Assembly: GCA_020429235.1 (NCBI GenBank)
Contig: JAGQLQ010000010.1
Coordinates: 1 to 56,036 of the forward strand
DNA: 56,036 nucleotides
Direction of reading: 5' to 3'
DNA from: Candidatus Peregrinibacteria bacterium
GTDB lineage: Bacteria > Patescibacteriota > Gracilibacteria > UBA1369
A program made the translations under genes and the position numbers. Position 1 is the first letter of the stretch. The number at the start of each line of letters is the position of its first letter. The notes beneath the pieces were generated by a model. The model saw only the letters and a list, made by a program, of their open reading frames with translations, had not been told where the DNA came from and searched no databases. Positions 26,559 through 33,901 of this stretch are shown in pieces.

Positions 26559-27464
26559 TTAGTCGATGTCAGTTGGTTTGAGTGGAGGGAGGCCCATTTT
26601 TTTGCGGATGCGAAGGCCGGTTTTGGTTACTGCGAGTCCGCCAAGGGCCGTTTCACGAAGCTTTGGTGACATTATAGCAGCAATGTTTTTCATGGCAGCC
26701 ACAACTTCGTCAAATGGAATGAAACTTTCAACCCCAAGGAGAGAAGCGTCGGATGCTGCGAGGGCTGTTGATGCGCCCAACATGTTTCTTTTAATGCAAG
26801 GTACGGCAACCAATCCACCAAGCGGGTCACAGACAACGCCAAGGAAGCTCTTAAGGCCCATTGCAGAAGCATTGGCAGCCTGCTCGGGTGTTCCTCCGCG
26901 CATTTCGGTTACGCCGGCTGCGGCCATAGCAATAGCGGCGCCGACTTCTGCCTGACAACCACCGGCTGCCGCTGAAAGTGTTGCTCCGTCGGCAATAATC
27001 TTTCCAATCGCTGAGGCCGTTAAAAGTCCTTCCAGCAGTTTTTTATTCGTGGTTTTAAACTCTTCCGCGAATGCAAGCATTACCCCTGGCACCACACCGG
27101 CGCCGCCTGCTGTCGGGAAAGCCACAATCCGCCCCATAGCAGAGTTGGTCTCCCCTGTTGCCACGGCATAGGCCATGGCCCGTAAAACGACTGGCGATGT
27201 TGCCATTTTATTCTTCTTTTTCAAACCTTTCATTAGCTTTGGCGCGTCACCTCCTGCCATATGAAAGGCTGAATCTTGTGGATTCTTAATTGCTTCGTGC
27301 ACTGCCTCTTTCATGGTTTTCATAGTTTTTCGCATCTTTTTCAGGACCTCCGCGCGGTGTTTGTTGGAATGCTCCATTTCGTATCGAATGGCTATTTCTG
27401 CCATAGAAACATTATGCTTTTTGCAAAGCTTGAGCAGATCATTGGTTGTTCGAAACTGGTACAT
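26559..27464 (-). CDS. sdaAA: L-serine dehydratase, iron-sulfur alpha subunit
   Basis: This enzyme deaminates L-serine to pyruvate and ammonia using a [4Fe-4S] cluster. The 301-residue protein carries the cluster cysteines in GCQAEVGAA (about 172) and CDPLGGLVAVPC, plus TAGGAGVVPGV. Together with the beta subunit upstream it forms the two-subunit form common in Firmicutes. The pairing with purN suggests a link between serine catabolism and nucleotide supply, but this is inference. Confidence 0.95.
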   Translation of the reverse strand: MYQFRTTNDLLKLCKKHNVSMAEIAIRYEMEHSNKHRAEVLKKMRKTMKTMKEAVHEAIKNPQDSAFHMAGGDAPKLMKGLKKKNKMATSPVVLRAMAYAVATGETNSAMGRIVAFPTAGGAGVVPGVMLAFAEEFKTTNKKLLEGLLTASAIGKIIADGATLSAAAGGCQAEVGAAIAMAAAGVTEMRGGTPEQAANASAMGLKSFLGVVCDPLGGLVAVPCIKRNMLGASTALAASDASLLGVESFIPFDEVVAAMKNIAAIMSPKLRETALGGLAVTKTGLRIRKKMGLPPLKPTDID

Positions 27465-27475
27465 GAGAGAGGGAG

Positions 27476-28183
27476 TTATTTTTCCAAAGCGGTAAGATGG
27501 CGGACATCGCTTATACCATCGTAAGACTCCAATGCCAAGATCTCCTGCAAAAGGAGTGTCCTTCCTTCCATATTAATGACTGACAAAGCATGTTCTCCAA
27601 CTTTGGTTGTTTGAACTTCGTGAATGCGAATTTTTTCTTTTTTGAGATATTTTTCAATCGGATCCAACACTCCTTTTTTATTATCATGCCAAACAATAAG
27701 CGTTTTGTACTGTCCAGCCACGCCATGAAGTGAAACGTCAAACTGATCGATTTGGACGACTTGTACCATTCCTCCTCCAATAGATGATCCTATCATGGAC
27801 ATTGGCTTTCGCCCTTTTTTTTCAAGAACAATTTTCACAGTATTCGGGTGTTGTGAACGACCTAAATTTGCTGTTTTAAACGTGTAATGAAGCTCCCTTT
27901 TCTTTGCTATTGCGAATGCCTCTTTTATCCGAGAGTCTGCGGTTTTAAACCTCATTACACCTGCCAGAAGTGCCCGATCCGTAGCATGACCTTTGTAGAC
28001 GGTTGCAAACGATCCGTGCAGATAAAACGTTACTTTGTCTGGCGTTCCATGAAAGAGCGCTCTGGCAATTTGTCCAATTTTACATGCGCCACCTGTGTGG
28101 GAGCTGGATGGCCCAACCATTATTGGACCGGCGATATCAAAGATTGAGTACCTTGATTCTGAGGATGTATTTTTTGAAGACAT
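27476..28183 (-). CDS. sdaAB: L-serine dehydratase, beta subunit
   Basis: The 235-residue protein has the diagnostic FDIAGPIMVGPSSSHTGG at residues 13-30 and a C-terminal ACT-like region (about 155-230) that may sense serine. It pairs with the alpha subunit 11 nt downstream. Confidence 0.94.
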   Translation of the reverse strand: MSSKNTSSESRYSIFDIAGPIMVGPSSSHTGGACKIGQIARALFHGTPDKVTFYLHGSFATVYKGHATDRALLAGVMRFKTADSRIKEAFAIAKKRELHYTFKTANLGRSQHPNTVKIVLEKKGRKPMSMIGSSIGGGMVQVVQIDQFDVSLHGVAGQYKTLIVWHDNKKGVLDPIEKYLKKEKIRIHEVQTTKVGEHALSVINMEGRTLLLQEILALESYDGISDVRHLTALEK

Positions 28184-28203
28184 AATAGTAGAACGTTGCG
28201 ACT

Positions 28204-28231
28204 ATTGTGGGGTTTCCTGGTTGTAAGTCAA
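28204..28231 (-). promoter_or_regulatory. Possible promoter for sdaAB-sdaAA-purN
   Basis: Minus-strand TTGACT (28231-28226) and CACAAT (28209-28204) have a 16-bp spacer. The -10 is a weak match, and the -35 overlaps the end of the cofE-like gene. Confidence 0.35.
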
Positions 28232-28947
28232 TGGGATTTGTAGAGTGGAGCAAAGAGACAATCCTTTTGACTGATGGTCGATTCTTCTGAATCTGGCTGC
28301 TCATTGGTAAATTGGGCCTTCACACCCCGAACAATAGCGAATGGTGTTGCTTCTGCTGCCTCCCCCATCACAAGATGAGCTGCTGTGGCGGTCATATCTG
28401 CAATGTTTTGCTGACTCACTTTCAGCTCGTTGCCGTAGAGATCTTTTTCTCCACGCAGATCGTTTACTCCTTTAAAGCCTGCATATCCCAATGATATTGC
28501 CCCGACACCTTTTCTCAATGGAGAACAAATGGAATCAGAGATGATGATTCCAAGTTCTTTGATTTTGTAGGTTTCTGTCAGATCACGCCAATACTGGTAT
28601 GCCACTTTGTATGGATTTTCCGGCCAGAGGACAACTTCCCCTTTTGGAGCATTGGAGCGGTCGATTCCTGCCCAGGGGATGAAAATATTGTTTTTTTTCG
28701 TGAGTATGACTGGATCTCCTCCAAGGTTTTCATCCGCTTCCTGATTGATGAGCTTCTTGAATTCATCTTCGTTTTCAATTTTTTGGATGCGACCCTGTTC
28801 CACCGCAACAATTTTTGATGTGATAACCAGAATATCTTTTTCCTGAAGCAGGTCGCTTTTGAGGATCGATTTGAGGATCTCCATTACACTGTCATCGGGT
28901 GTAATGATTTTTGACTTTAGGCCTATAGTAAGTATCTTTTCACTCAT
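28228..28947 (-). CDS. CofE-like ligase (coenzyme F420:glutamate ligase fold)
   Basis: The 239-residue protein matches the CofE family: KDILVITSKIVAVEQGR near the N-terminus, IDRSNAPKGEVVLWPENP, and SDSICSPLRKGVGAISLGYAG. CofE adds glutamate to F420-0 in archaea and actinobacteria. No other F420 gene is in the window. The N-terminal EQGR motif and metal-site Ser/Asp residues look intact, so it should be an active ligase. It may glutamylate another acceptor; the family call is firmer than the substrate. Confidence 0.82.
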   Translation of the reverse strand: MSEKILTIGLKSKIITPDDSVMEILKSILKSDLLQEKDILVITSKIVAVEQGRIQKIENEDEFKKLINQEADENLGGDPVILTKKNNIFIPWAGIDRSNAPKGEVVLWPENPYKVAYQYWRDLTETYKIKELGIIISDSICSPLRKGVGAISLGYAGFKGVNDLRGEKDLYGNELKVSQQNIADMTATAAHLVMGEAAEATPFAIVRGVKAQFTNEQPDSEESTISQKDCLFAPLYKSH

Positions 28948-29008
28948 TTGCTTTTTGATTATTTTATTGTTTTACAATGATTTTATATGTTCGTCCATTA
29001 CAATGTGT

Positions 29009-29037
29009 TTGACTTTGATTTGTGGATTTGGTACTAT
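29009..29037 (+). promoter_or_regulatory. Promoter of the intergenic RNA
   Basis: TTGACT (29009-29014) and TACTAT (29032-29037) with a 17-bp spacer predict a start near 29044, directed away from the cofE-like gene. Confidence 0.65.
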
Positions 29038-29124
29038 TAAATGATTTGCTAATAAAGATTAGTAGATTGAGATGATGCCCTTACCGACGCAATTTTCTGA
29101 GCGACTTTGGAAGGACACATGAAA

Positions 29125-29137
29125 GACCTTTGAAAAC
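29125..29137 (+). promoter_or_regulatory. boxA-like antitermination element
   Basis: GACCTTTGAAAAC resembles boxA sites of rRNA leaders, which bind NusB and S10. The identical 13-mer is at 38504-38516 before another structured RNA. Confidence 0.45.
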
Positions 29138-29455
29138 TAGATACATTGCACAGCAATTGTAAGTAGAGAGCGCCGATATCACAAGCATGATTGTGGCCTC
29201 GGCATTCTCTGCTCTGTGATGGTCCCCTTGACCTACCGGGCCCACCCAACAGCTGTCTGGTGTCCCCTCTTCACTCTTGTAGTGGTTGCGGACACACCCA
29301 CAGGCGGTCCTTGGCCGGACTGGAAACCCAAGCCAAAGCACGGCAGAGTGTATGGACTAACTGGTCACTAGCCCAAAAACAAAAACAAAATCCAAACAAA
29401 ATTCTCAGCAGCAATTCAAAAACAAAAATCGCTTCTGATAGAATGGATTTTTCCT

Positions 29456-29479
29456 CCCCCGCATTAGCGGGGGTTTTTT
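29456..29479 (+). terminator. Intrinsic terminator of the intergenic RNA
   Basis: CCCCCGC (29456-29462), loop ATTA, GCGGGGG (29467-29473), then six T. The stem is perfect. Confidence 0.93.
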
Positions 29480-29480
29480 C

Positions 29481-29496
29481 TTGTAAATATTTACAA
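29481..29496. repeat. Perfect 16-bp palindrome
   Basis: TTGTAAATATTTACAA is fully self-complementary and begins one base after the terminator T-run. It could be an operator for a dimeric regulator, but no promoter sits on it. Confidence 0.5.
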
Positions 29497-29573
29497 TTTG
29501 AAAAATTCCTTTCACTTAAATTGTGAGATATTTTACAAAGTTTAACTTTGTTTCCGACTAGACGAAATGAAAA

Positions 29574-30794
29574 TTACTGCTGGGACTCCTCAGGATTTTG
29601 CTGGGGTTGTTCTGGAGCTGCAGCTGGCTGAACTGGAGTAATGCCAGCAATTGGTTTTTGTTCTGGTTGGGGTGGAATTTCCGGCGATGGAACTTGCTGT
29701 GGTTGCTCGACGGGAGCTGGTTCTGGTTGCGGTTCCGGTTGCGGCTCTGATTTTTTGAGCCAGGTCTGTGCATTAACATCTTCGGTACTGATTGGTTTTG
29801 GGGGCGCAGGAGGTTCTACTATTACAGGTGCCGGCTCAAGCTGTTGCTGTGAGGATTCCGGCGTACTTTCTCCACCACTTTCCATAACGATTTTTTCTTC
29901 TTCTACCTCTTCCTGACTAACATGGAGTGTCTGGATTGGGTATGGAATAGAAATTCCAGCTTCGTGAAGTGCTTTGTTGATGTTTAAGAGCATTCTGTGC
30001 CGAATTTTGATCCATCCACCCCGTGATTCCACCCATGCCTTAACCCCAAAATTTACCGAATATTGACCAAATCCTGTGTAACGCATGGCTGGTTTTGGCT
30101 GGGCTAAAACTCCTTCTGTTGATTCTACGGCTTTCATAACGACTTCCATGGTTTTACGGAGATCTTCGCCATAGTTCACACCCATTTCCAGCTTAATTCT
30201 TCGAAATGGATTACTGGTGAGACTGACCACTTTGTTTTTGAAAAGATCTGCATTTGGAACAATAATTTTTGTTCCATCAAACGCACGGAGAATCGTTGCC
30301 CGAGTTTGAATTTCGACAATTTTTCCGACTATTCCTCCAACTTTTATGGAATCTCCAATACTGTAGTGTCTTGAAGAAAGGATCATTACTCCCGCGATGA
30401 AGTTCATAATGATGTCCTGGAGGGCAAACCCGACTCCAAAAGCACCAGCTGCAATAATGGCGGTCAGATCGATTCCGGCTATTTTAAGGGCGATGGTTAT
30501 ACCCACAATGAGAACTCCGGCATTTGCTGATCGTGAAGCAAGAATTGCAACCTCTTTATTTTCCTCTTCAAAGCCTTCTGCGGCCATTTTGTTTTCTACC
30601 GCTGATTTGGCAATTCGTGCCATCACAAAAGTGATGATAAGTACAATAAAAGCAGTAATCCAAAGAGGTATCTGCCCAATAATGTAGCCTACAAGTTGAG
30701 TCAGCTGTCCTTCTGTTTCTGATGCGATTTCTCCGGCATTAACGTTCTGTGCCAGTGCTGTCGAGATGCCAAAAATGTAGTTGAAAATTTCCAT
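29574..30794 (-). CDS. MscS-family mechanosensitive channel with Pro/Gln-rich tail
   Basis: The 406-residue inner-membrane channel has three helices. The pore helix is GAFGVGFALQDIIMNFIAGV, followed by the beta domain (SIGDSIKVGGIVGKIVEI, then FDGTKIIVPNADLFKNKVV). The last ~100 residues are a Pro/Gln/Glu-rich low-complexity tail with PQPEPQPEPAPVEQPQQ, absent from standard MscS. A GAGG site 6 nt before the ATG supports the start, and a consensus promoter lies upstream. It relieves osmotic downshock; the tail may link to the wall or other proteins. Confidence 0.92.
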   Translation of the reverse strand: MEIFNYIFGISTALAQNVNAGEIASETEGQLTQLVGYIIGQIPLWITAFIVLIITFVMARIAKSAVENKMAAEGFEEENKEVAILASRSANAGVLIVGITIALKIAGIDLTAIIAAGAFGVGFALQDIIMNFIAGVMILSSRHYSIGDSIKVGGIVGKIVEIQTRATILRAFDGTKIIVPNADLFKNKVVSLTSNPFRRIKLEMGVNYGEDLRKTMEVVMKAVESTEGVLAQPKPAMRYTGFGQYSVNFGVKAWVESRGGWIKIRHRMLLNINKALHEAGISIPYPIQTLHVSQEEVEEEKIVMESGGESTPESSQQQLEPAPVIVEPPAPPKPISTEDVNAQTWLKKSEPQPEPQPEPAPVEQPQQVPSPEIPPQPEQKPIAGITPVQPAAAPEQPQQNPEESQQ

Positions 30795-30817
30795 GTTGAA
30801 CCTCTAAAAATCCTTTT

Positions 30818-30846
30818 ATTATACCAAAAAAATGCATTTCCCTCAA
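30818..30846 (-). promoter_or_regulatory. Promoter of the mscS-type gene
   Basis: Minus-strand TTGAGG (30846-30841) and TATAAT (30823-30818) are separated by 17 bp. Confidence 0.7.
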
Positions 30847-30872
30847 TCCCTTTTGGTTCTCTTTCTGTGGGT

Positions 30873-30902
30873 TTGGCATACAATATGGGGCGTGACTATC
30901 AT
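30873..30902 (+). promoter_or_regulatory. Promoter of the SPFH-aroE pair
   Basis: TTGGCA (30873-30878) and TATCAT (30897-30902) have an 18-bp spacer, 14 bp before the ATG at 30917. It diverges from the mscS promoter. Confidence 0.5.
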
Positions 30903-30916
30903 TTAAAATCTGTATT

Positions 30917-31666
30917 ATGGGCTTCATTAGTACCCCTCTCTTAATTTTTATTATCATTGTTCTCCTTTCGAGTATTCGACAGGTTAATCAATATGAACGT
31001 GGTGTTATGTTCGTGCTTGGTAAGTACACCACTACTAAAAATCCGGGTTGGCGTTTGGTTATTCCAATTGTTCAATCGATGAAAAAAGTGGATATCCGTA
31101 CCAAGACTGTGGATGTACCGGAACAGGATGCTATTACCAAAGATAACATTCCAGTTGGAATTAACGCGGTAATTTATTATCGAATTACGAGTTCCGAAAA
31201 GGCTGTTTTGGAGGTTGAAAACTTCTACTATGCCATTAGTCAGCTGGCGCAGGTTACTATGCGTAATGCTGTTGGACAGGTTTCTTTGGATGAACTCTTG
31301 AAGAACCGTGAAGAGATCTCTACCGGCATTCAGGAGGCTGTTGATAAAGCGACTGATCCATGGGGAATTCAAGTAGAAAACCTTGATCTTAAAGACATTA
31401 TTATCCCTCAAGACCTGAAGCGAACTATCGCGAAAGAGGCGGAAGCTGAACGTGAAAAACGTGCGGTGATTATTAACTCTCAGGGTGAAGTCGCAGCTGC
31501 TGAAAACATTGTGAAGGCTGCGAAAATGCTTGCTGAGGCTCCTGGTGCGCTTCATCTTCGAACGCTTCAGTCTATTAATGACCTTTCTTCTGATCAGTCA
31601 AACACTACAATCTGGATGCTCCCGATTGAAAGTTTGCGAGCTTTGGAAGGTATGACCAAGAAATAA
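30917..31666 (+). CDS. SPFH/band 7 (stomatin-like) membrane protein
   Basis: The 249-residue protein has an N-terminal membrane helix (LLIFIIIVLLSSI) and a band 7 domain (YERGVMFVLGKYTTTKNPGW, VDIRTKTVDVPEQDAITKDN). The C-terminal segment LRTLQSINDLSSDQSNTTIW matches the slipin subgroup. Such proteins form membrane microdomain oligomers and often associate with NfeD, which is absent here. Its stop overlaps the aroE start (TAATG), indicating coupling. Confidence 0.92.
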   Translation: MGFISTPLLIFIIIVLLSSIRQVNQYERGVMFVLGKYTTTKNPGWRLVIPIVQSMKKVDIRTKTVDVPEQDAITKDNIPVGINAVIYYRITSSEKAVLEVENFYYAISQLAQVTMRNAVGQVSLDELLKNREEISTGIQEAVDKATDPWGIQVENLDLKDIIIPQDLKRTIAKEAEAEREKRAVIINSQGEVAAAENIVKAAKMLAEAPGALHLRTLQSINDLSSDQSNTTIWMLPIESLRALEGMTKK

Positions 31667-32529
31667 TGGGAAATTTGTACGGGGTTATAGGACATCCTGT
31701 AAAACACTCCCTTTCGCCAGCGATGTTTGAAGCGGCGTTCTGGGAATACGATATGGATGATGAGTATCAGAAATTTGAAATAGCGCCCGAGCAATTGGGC
31801 GCTTTTCTTGATGGAATACGTGGAAATGATGAGGAACTGGCACGTATTTATGGCCTTTCGGTAACCATTCCTCACAAGGAAGCGATCATGCAGCATGTTG
31901 ATGCTTTGGATGCTCATACCAAGGCTATTGGTGCTGTGAATACGATTGTGAAGGATGATGGCTCTGAGCGAAAAGATGGACGTGTGCTCCTTAAAGGTGC
32001 CAATACAGACTGGATTGGCGCAAAACGTGCGATTGAAGAGGTAATGGATGTGGAAGGTAAAGATGTTGTGGTCCTGGGAGCTGGGGGCGCGGCGGCGGCC
32101 ATTGTGTATGCGTGTGTACAAATGAAGGCCCGGGTGACGATTTTGAATAGGACCTTGGATCGGGCAGAGGCTATGGCCGAACGTTTTTCTGGTGAGGATG
32201 CCCCTGTTGTAAAAGCTGGCTTACTGACTGATTTAATGAACTGCCGCGCCAATTTGCTGGTGCACACTACCTCTGTTGGAATGGGAGCGGATGCCGAGCG
32301 CAGCCTGGTGCCGGTGGAGTTTTTTAAGAGAGGGATGGTGGTGTTTGATATTGTTTATACGCCTTTGGAGACGCGGTTGGTGCGCGAGGCGAAGCGCCAT
32401 GAGTGCCGTATTATTCCAGGATATAAGATGCTTCTTTACCAGGGAGAAAGGCAGTTTGAACTCTGGTTTCGGAAAAAACCGCGTACCGAAAAAATGGAAG
32501 AGGCACTACTGACTCATCTTCAATCCTAA
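31666..32529 (+). CDS. aroE: Shikimate dehydrogenase
   Basis: AroE reduces 3-dehydroshikimate with NADPH. The 287-residue protein has the substrate site HSLSPAMFEAAF, the catalytic Lys in VTIPHKEA, the Asp in GANTDWIG, the Rossmann motif VVLGAGGAAAAI, the NRT motif of NADP binding, and LYQGERQFELW at the end. No other shikimate-pathway gene is nearby. Translation is coupled to the SPFH gene. Confidence 0.95.
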   Translation: MGNLYGVIGHPVKHSLSPAMFEAAFWEYDMDDEYQKFEIAPEQLGAFLDGIRGNDEELARIYGLSVTIPHKEAIMQHVDALDAHTKAIGAVNTIVKDDGSERKDGRVLLKGANTDWIGAKRAIEEVMDVEGKDVVVLGAGGAAAAIVYACVQMKARVTILNRTLDRAEAMAERFSGEDAPVVKAGLLTDLMNCRANLLVHTTSVGMGADAERSLVPVEFFKRGMVVFDIVYTPLETRLVREAKRHECRIIPGYKMLLYQGERQFELWFRKKPRTEKMEEALLTHLQS

Positions 32530-32544
32530 AGTATTCAGATTTCT

Positions 32545-33363
32545 CTACTGATTCAGGAAGTCTGATCCTTCAACATCTTCCACCTGCTCATCTTCTTCAA
32601 CCTCTTCTGATTCTTCTGGAATACCATAATCGGTTCCAAATTGTGATTCTGTTGCAAGATAGTCGGTTCCAAATGTAGTGAAAATCCAATAGTAGAACAT
32701 GGTTACTGCTGCATGGAAAAATCCGATGAATCCCCAAATCATTGGCAAAGCTATGAACATGAGGATGGTTGCGTTGTTTGTGATTGTAAAGAAAAGGAAT
32801 CCAATTGCAATGGAGGTAAGCAGTGCCAAAACTGTTTCGTAGACTGCCAAAAGTGGGTATCGAGCATCGTGGAGGAGCTCCAGAATAAGCGATCCGGCTG
32901 TTGCGCTCAGGATGACCTGAAGTGCTGCGGTAAAGGCTGTGATCTGGAGGCTTGTTGACGATGCGGTCAAATAAACTGGTAAAACAAAGGCAAAAATCAC
33001 AATATTCATGATGAAGATCTGCCCCAATGTTGTTGAAATACGTGTGTATCGTTCGCGCTCTGTGTAGGCTAAAAAGAGTGGCCCGATCATGCTGGAAACA
33101 AGTGAGGTTGCGAAAACCATCCCTAAAAGAACCACAATGAAGAGCGGACTTACTTCATCCGGACTCATTGCTGCACCACCAAGTGCTGGTTGTAAAATAG
33201 AGCTGGTCGCCAGAAAAATGACGATGAGTACAATGGTTCCGGCAATACCTCCGCCAAATCCGGCAAAGGTTTTGAGGACCATGGTAAAAAACGACATTGG
33301 CCGCGGCCCATACGATTCTTCCTGTTCCACTACTGGTGTATTTTCTACTGGCTGCTGATCCAT
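32545..33363 (-). CDS. Polytopic membrane protein, possibly Yip1-like
   Basis: The 272-residue protein has an N-terminal acidic cytosolic tail, five or six hydrophobic helices between about 30 and 235, and an acidic Glu-rich C-terminus (PEESEEVEEDEQVEDVEG). The helix pattern resembles Yip1-domain proteins, but I see no diagnostic motif. It follows lspA after 6 nt on the same strand and may be cotranscribed with it. Confidence 0.65.
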   Translation of the reverse strand: MDQQPVENTPVVEQEESYGPRPMSFFTMVLKTFAGFGGGIAGTIVLIVIFLATSSILQPALGGAAMSPDEVSPLFIVVLLGMVFATSLVSSMIGPLFLAYTERERYTRISTTLGQIFIMNIVIFAFVLPVYLTASSTSLQITAFTAALQVILSATAGSLILELLHDARYPLLAVYETVLALLTSIAIGFLFFTITNNATILMFIALPMIWGFIGFFHAAVTMFYYWIFTTFGTDYLATESQFGTDYGIPEESEEVEEDEQVEDVEGSDFLNQ

Positions 33364-33369
33364 ATGGTT

Positions 33370-33822
33370 TTATATGTGATTGCTTCTGCTTATTTTACCA
33401 TAAAAAGCGATAAGAAGGAAGATTCCAATCACTAAAAAACTGTCGGCCAGGTTGAAAGTCGGCCACCATCCCACTTTGATGAAGTCGATGACAAAGCCGC
33501 GGAGAATGCGATCAATAATATTTCCGACTGCTCCACCAGTAATGAATGCAACGGCAATTATGGATGCAGGATGCTCCATTTTCAGGTATTTGCTGGCGTA
33601 AAAAAGGATTGCTCCAACCATGAGAACGCTGAAAGGAATGAGAACAATGTATGGAATTGGCAGGCTGAAAGCCACTCCTGTGTTTTCTGCATATTCGAAT
33701 GAGACTCCTGAAAAAAGCTGAAACGGCTTCTCTAAATATTCGCTGGCGAGCCATTTTGTGATTTGATCGGCAATGACAATGTCTATGGCAAGTGAGAGGG
33801 TGAAGAGCAGCGATTTTTTCAT
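33370..33822 (-). CDS. lspA: Lipoprotein signal peptidase II
   Basis: LspA cleaves signal peptides of prolipoproteins in the membrane. The 150-residue protein has four helices and the catalytic aspartates in NIIDR (about 107) and FNLADS (about 126), plus IADQITKWL and ENTGVAFSL. A substrate is visible in the window: the lipoprotein at 41730. Confidence 0.95.
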   Translation of the reverse strand: MKKSLLFTLSLAIDIVIADQITKWLASEYLEKPFQLFSGVSFEYAENTGVAFSLPIPYIVLIPFSVLMVGAILFYASKYLKMEHPASIIAVAFITGGAVGNIIDRILRGFVIDFIKVGWWPTFNLADSFLVIGIFLLIAFYGKISRSNHI

Positions 33823-33901
33823 AGATTTATGGCTTTACAGAGGCTTGCCTTTGGGGGCTAGGATTGATACCATGATCGCACTTTAACGTGATGAATTCAA
33901 T

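Larger units (their letters stand above)
29044..29479 (+). ncRNA. Structured noncoding RNA of unknown family, about 435 nt
   Basis: A plus-strand promoter and a strong terminator bracket a transcript with no plausible ORF. Its central 250 nt are GC-rich against an AT-rich intergenic background. Hairpins include AGAGA/TCTCT, GCCGA/TCGGC and CACAA/TTGTG stacked at 29165-29210, and GGG..CACC/GGTG.CCC at 29238-29266. An unpaired A/C-rich linker (29373-29430) precedes the terminator. It begins with a boxA-like element at 29125. Length suits RNase P RNA or tmRNA, but their conserved cores were not found. Confidence 0.65.
28948..29573. other. 626-bp intergenic region holding a noncoding RNA gene
   Basis: No convincing protein gene fits here. 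The region contains a plus-strand promoter, a GC-rich structured stretch, an A/C-rich linker, a strong terminator and a 16-bp palindrome, each listed separately. Flanking protein genes are both on the minus strand. Confidence 0.8.

Noticed and set aside
29044-29479. RNase P RNA, tmRNA or SRP RNA
   Set aside because: I found no ACAGAA or GAAAGUCC core of RNase P RNA, no tRNA-like T-arm or CCA end of tmRNA, and no SRP GGAA apical hairpin. A covariance search could overturn this.
29191-29526. 111-residue plus-strand frame in the intergenic RNA
   Set aside because: Its composition is protein-unlike, it runs through a strong terminator, and no start signal is visible.
29535-29552. ACAAAG/CTTTGT hairpin as terminator of the mscS-type gene
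   Set aside because: On the minus strand it is followed by A-rich sequence rather than a T-run.
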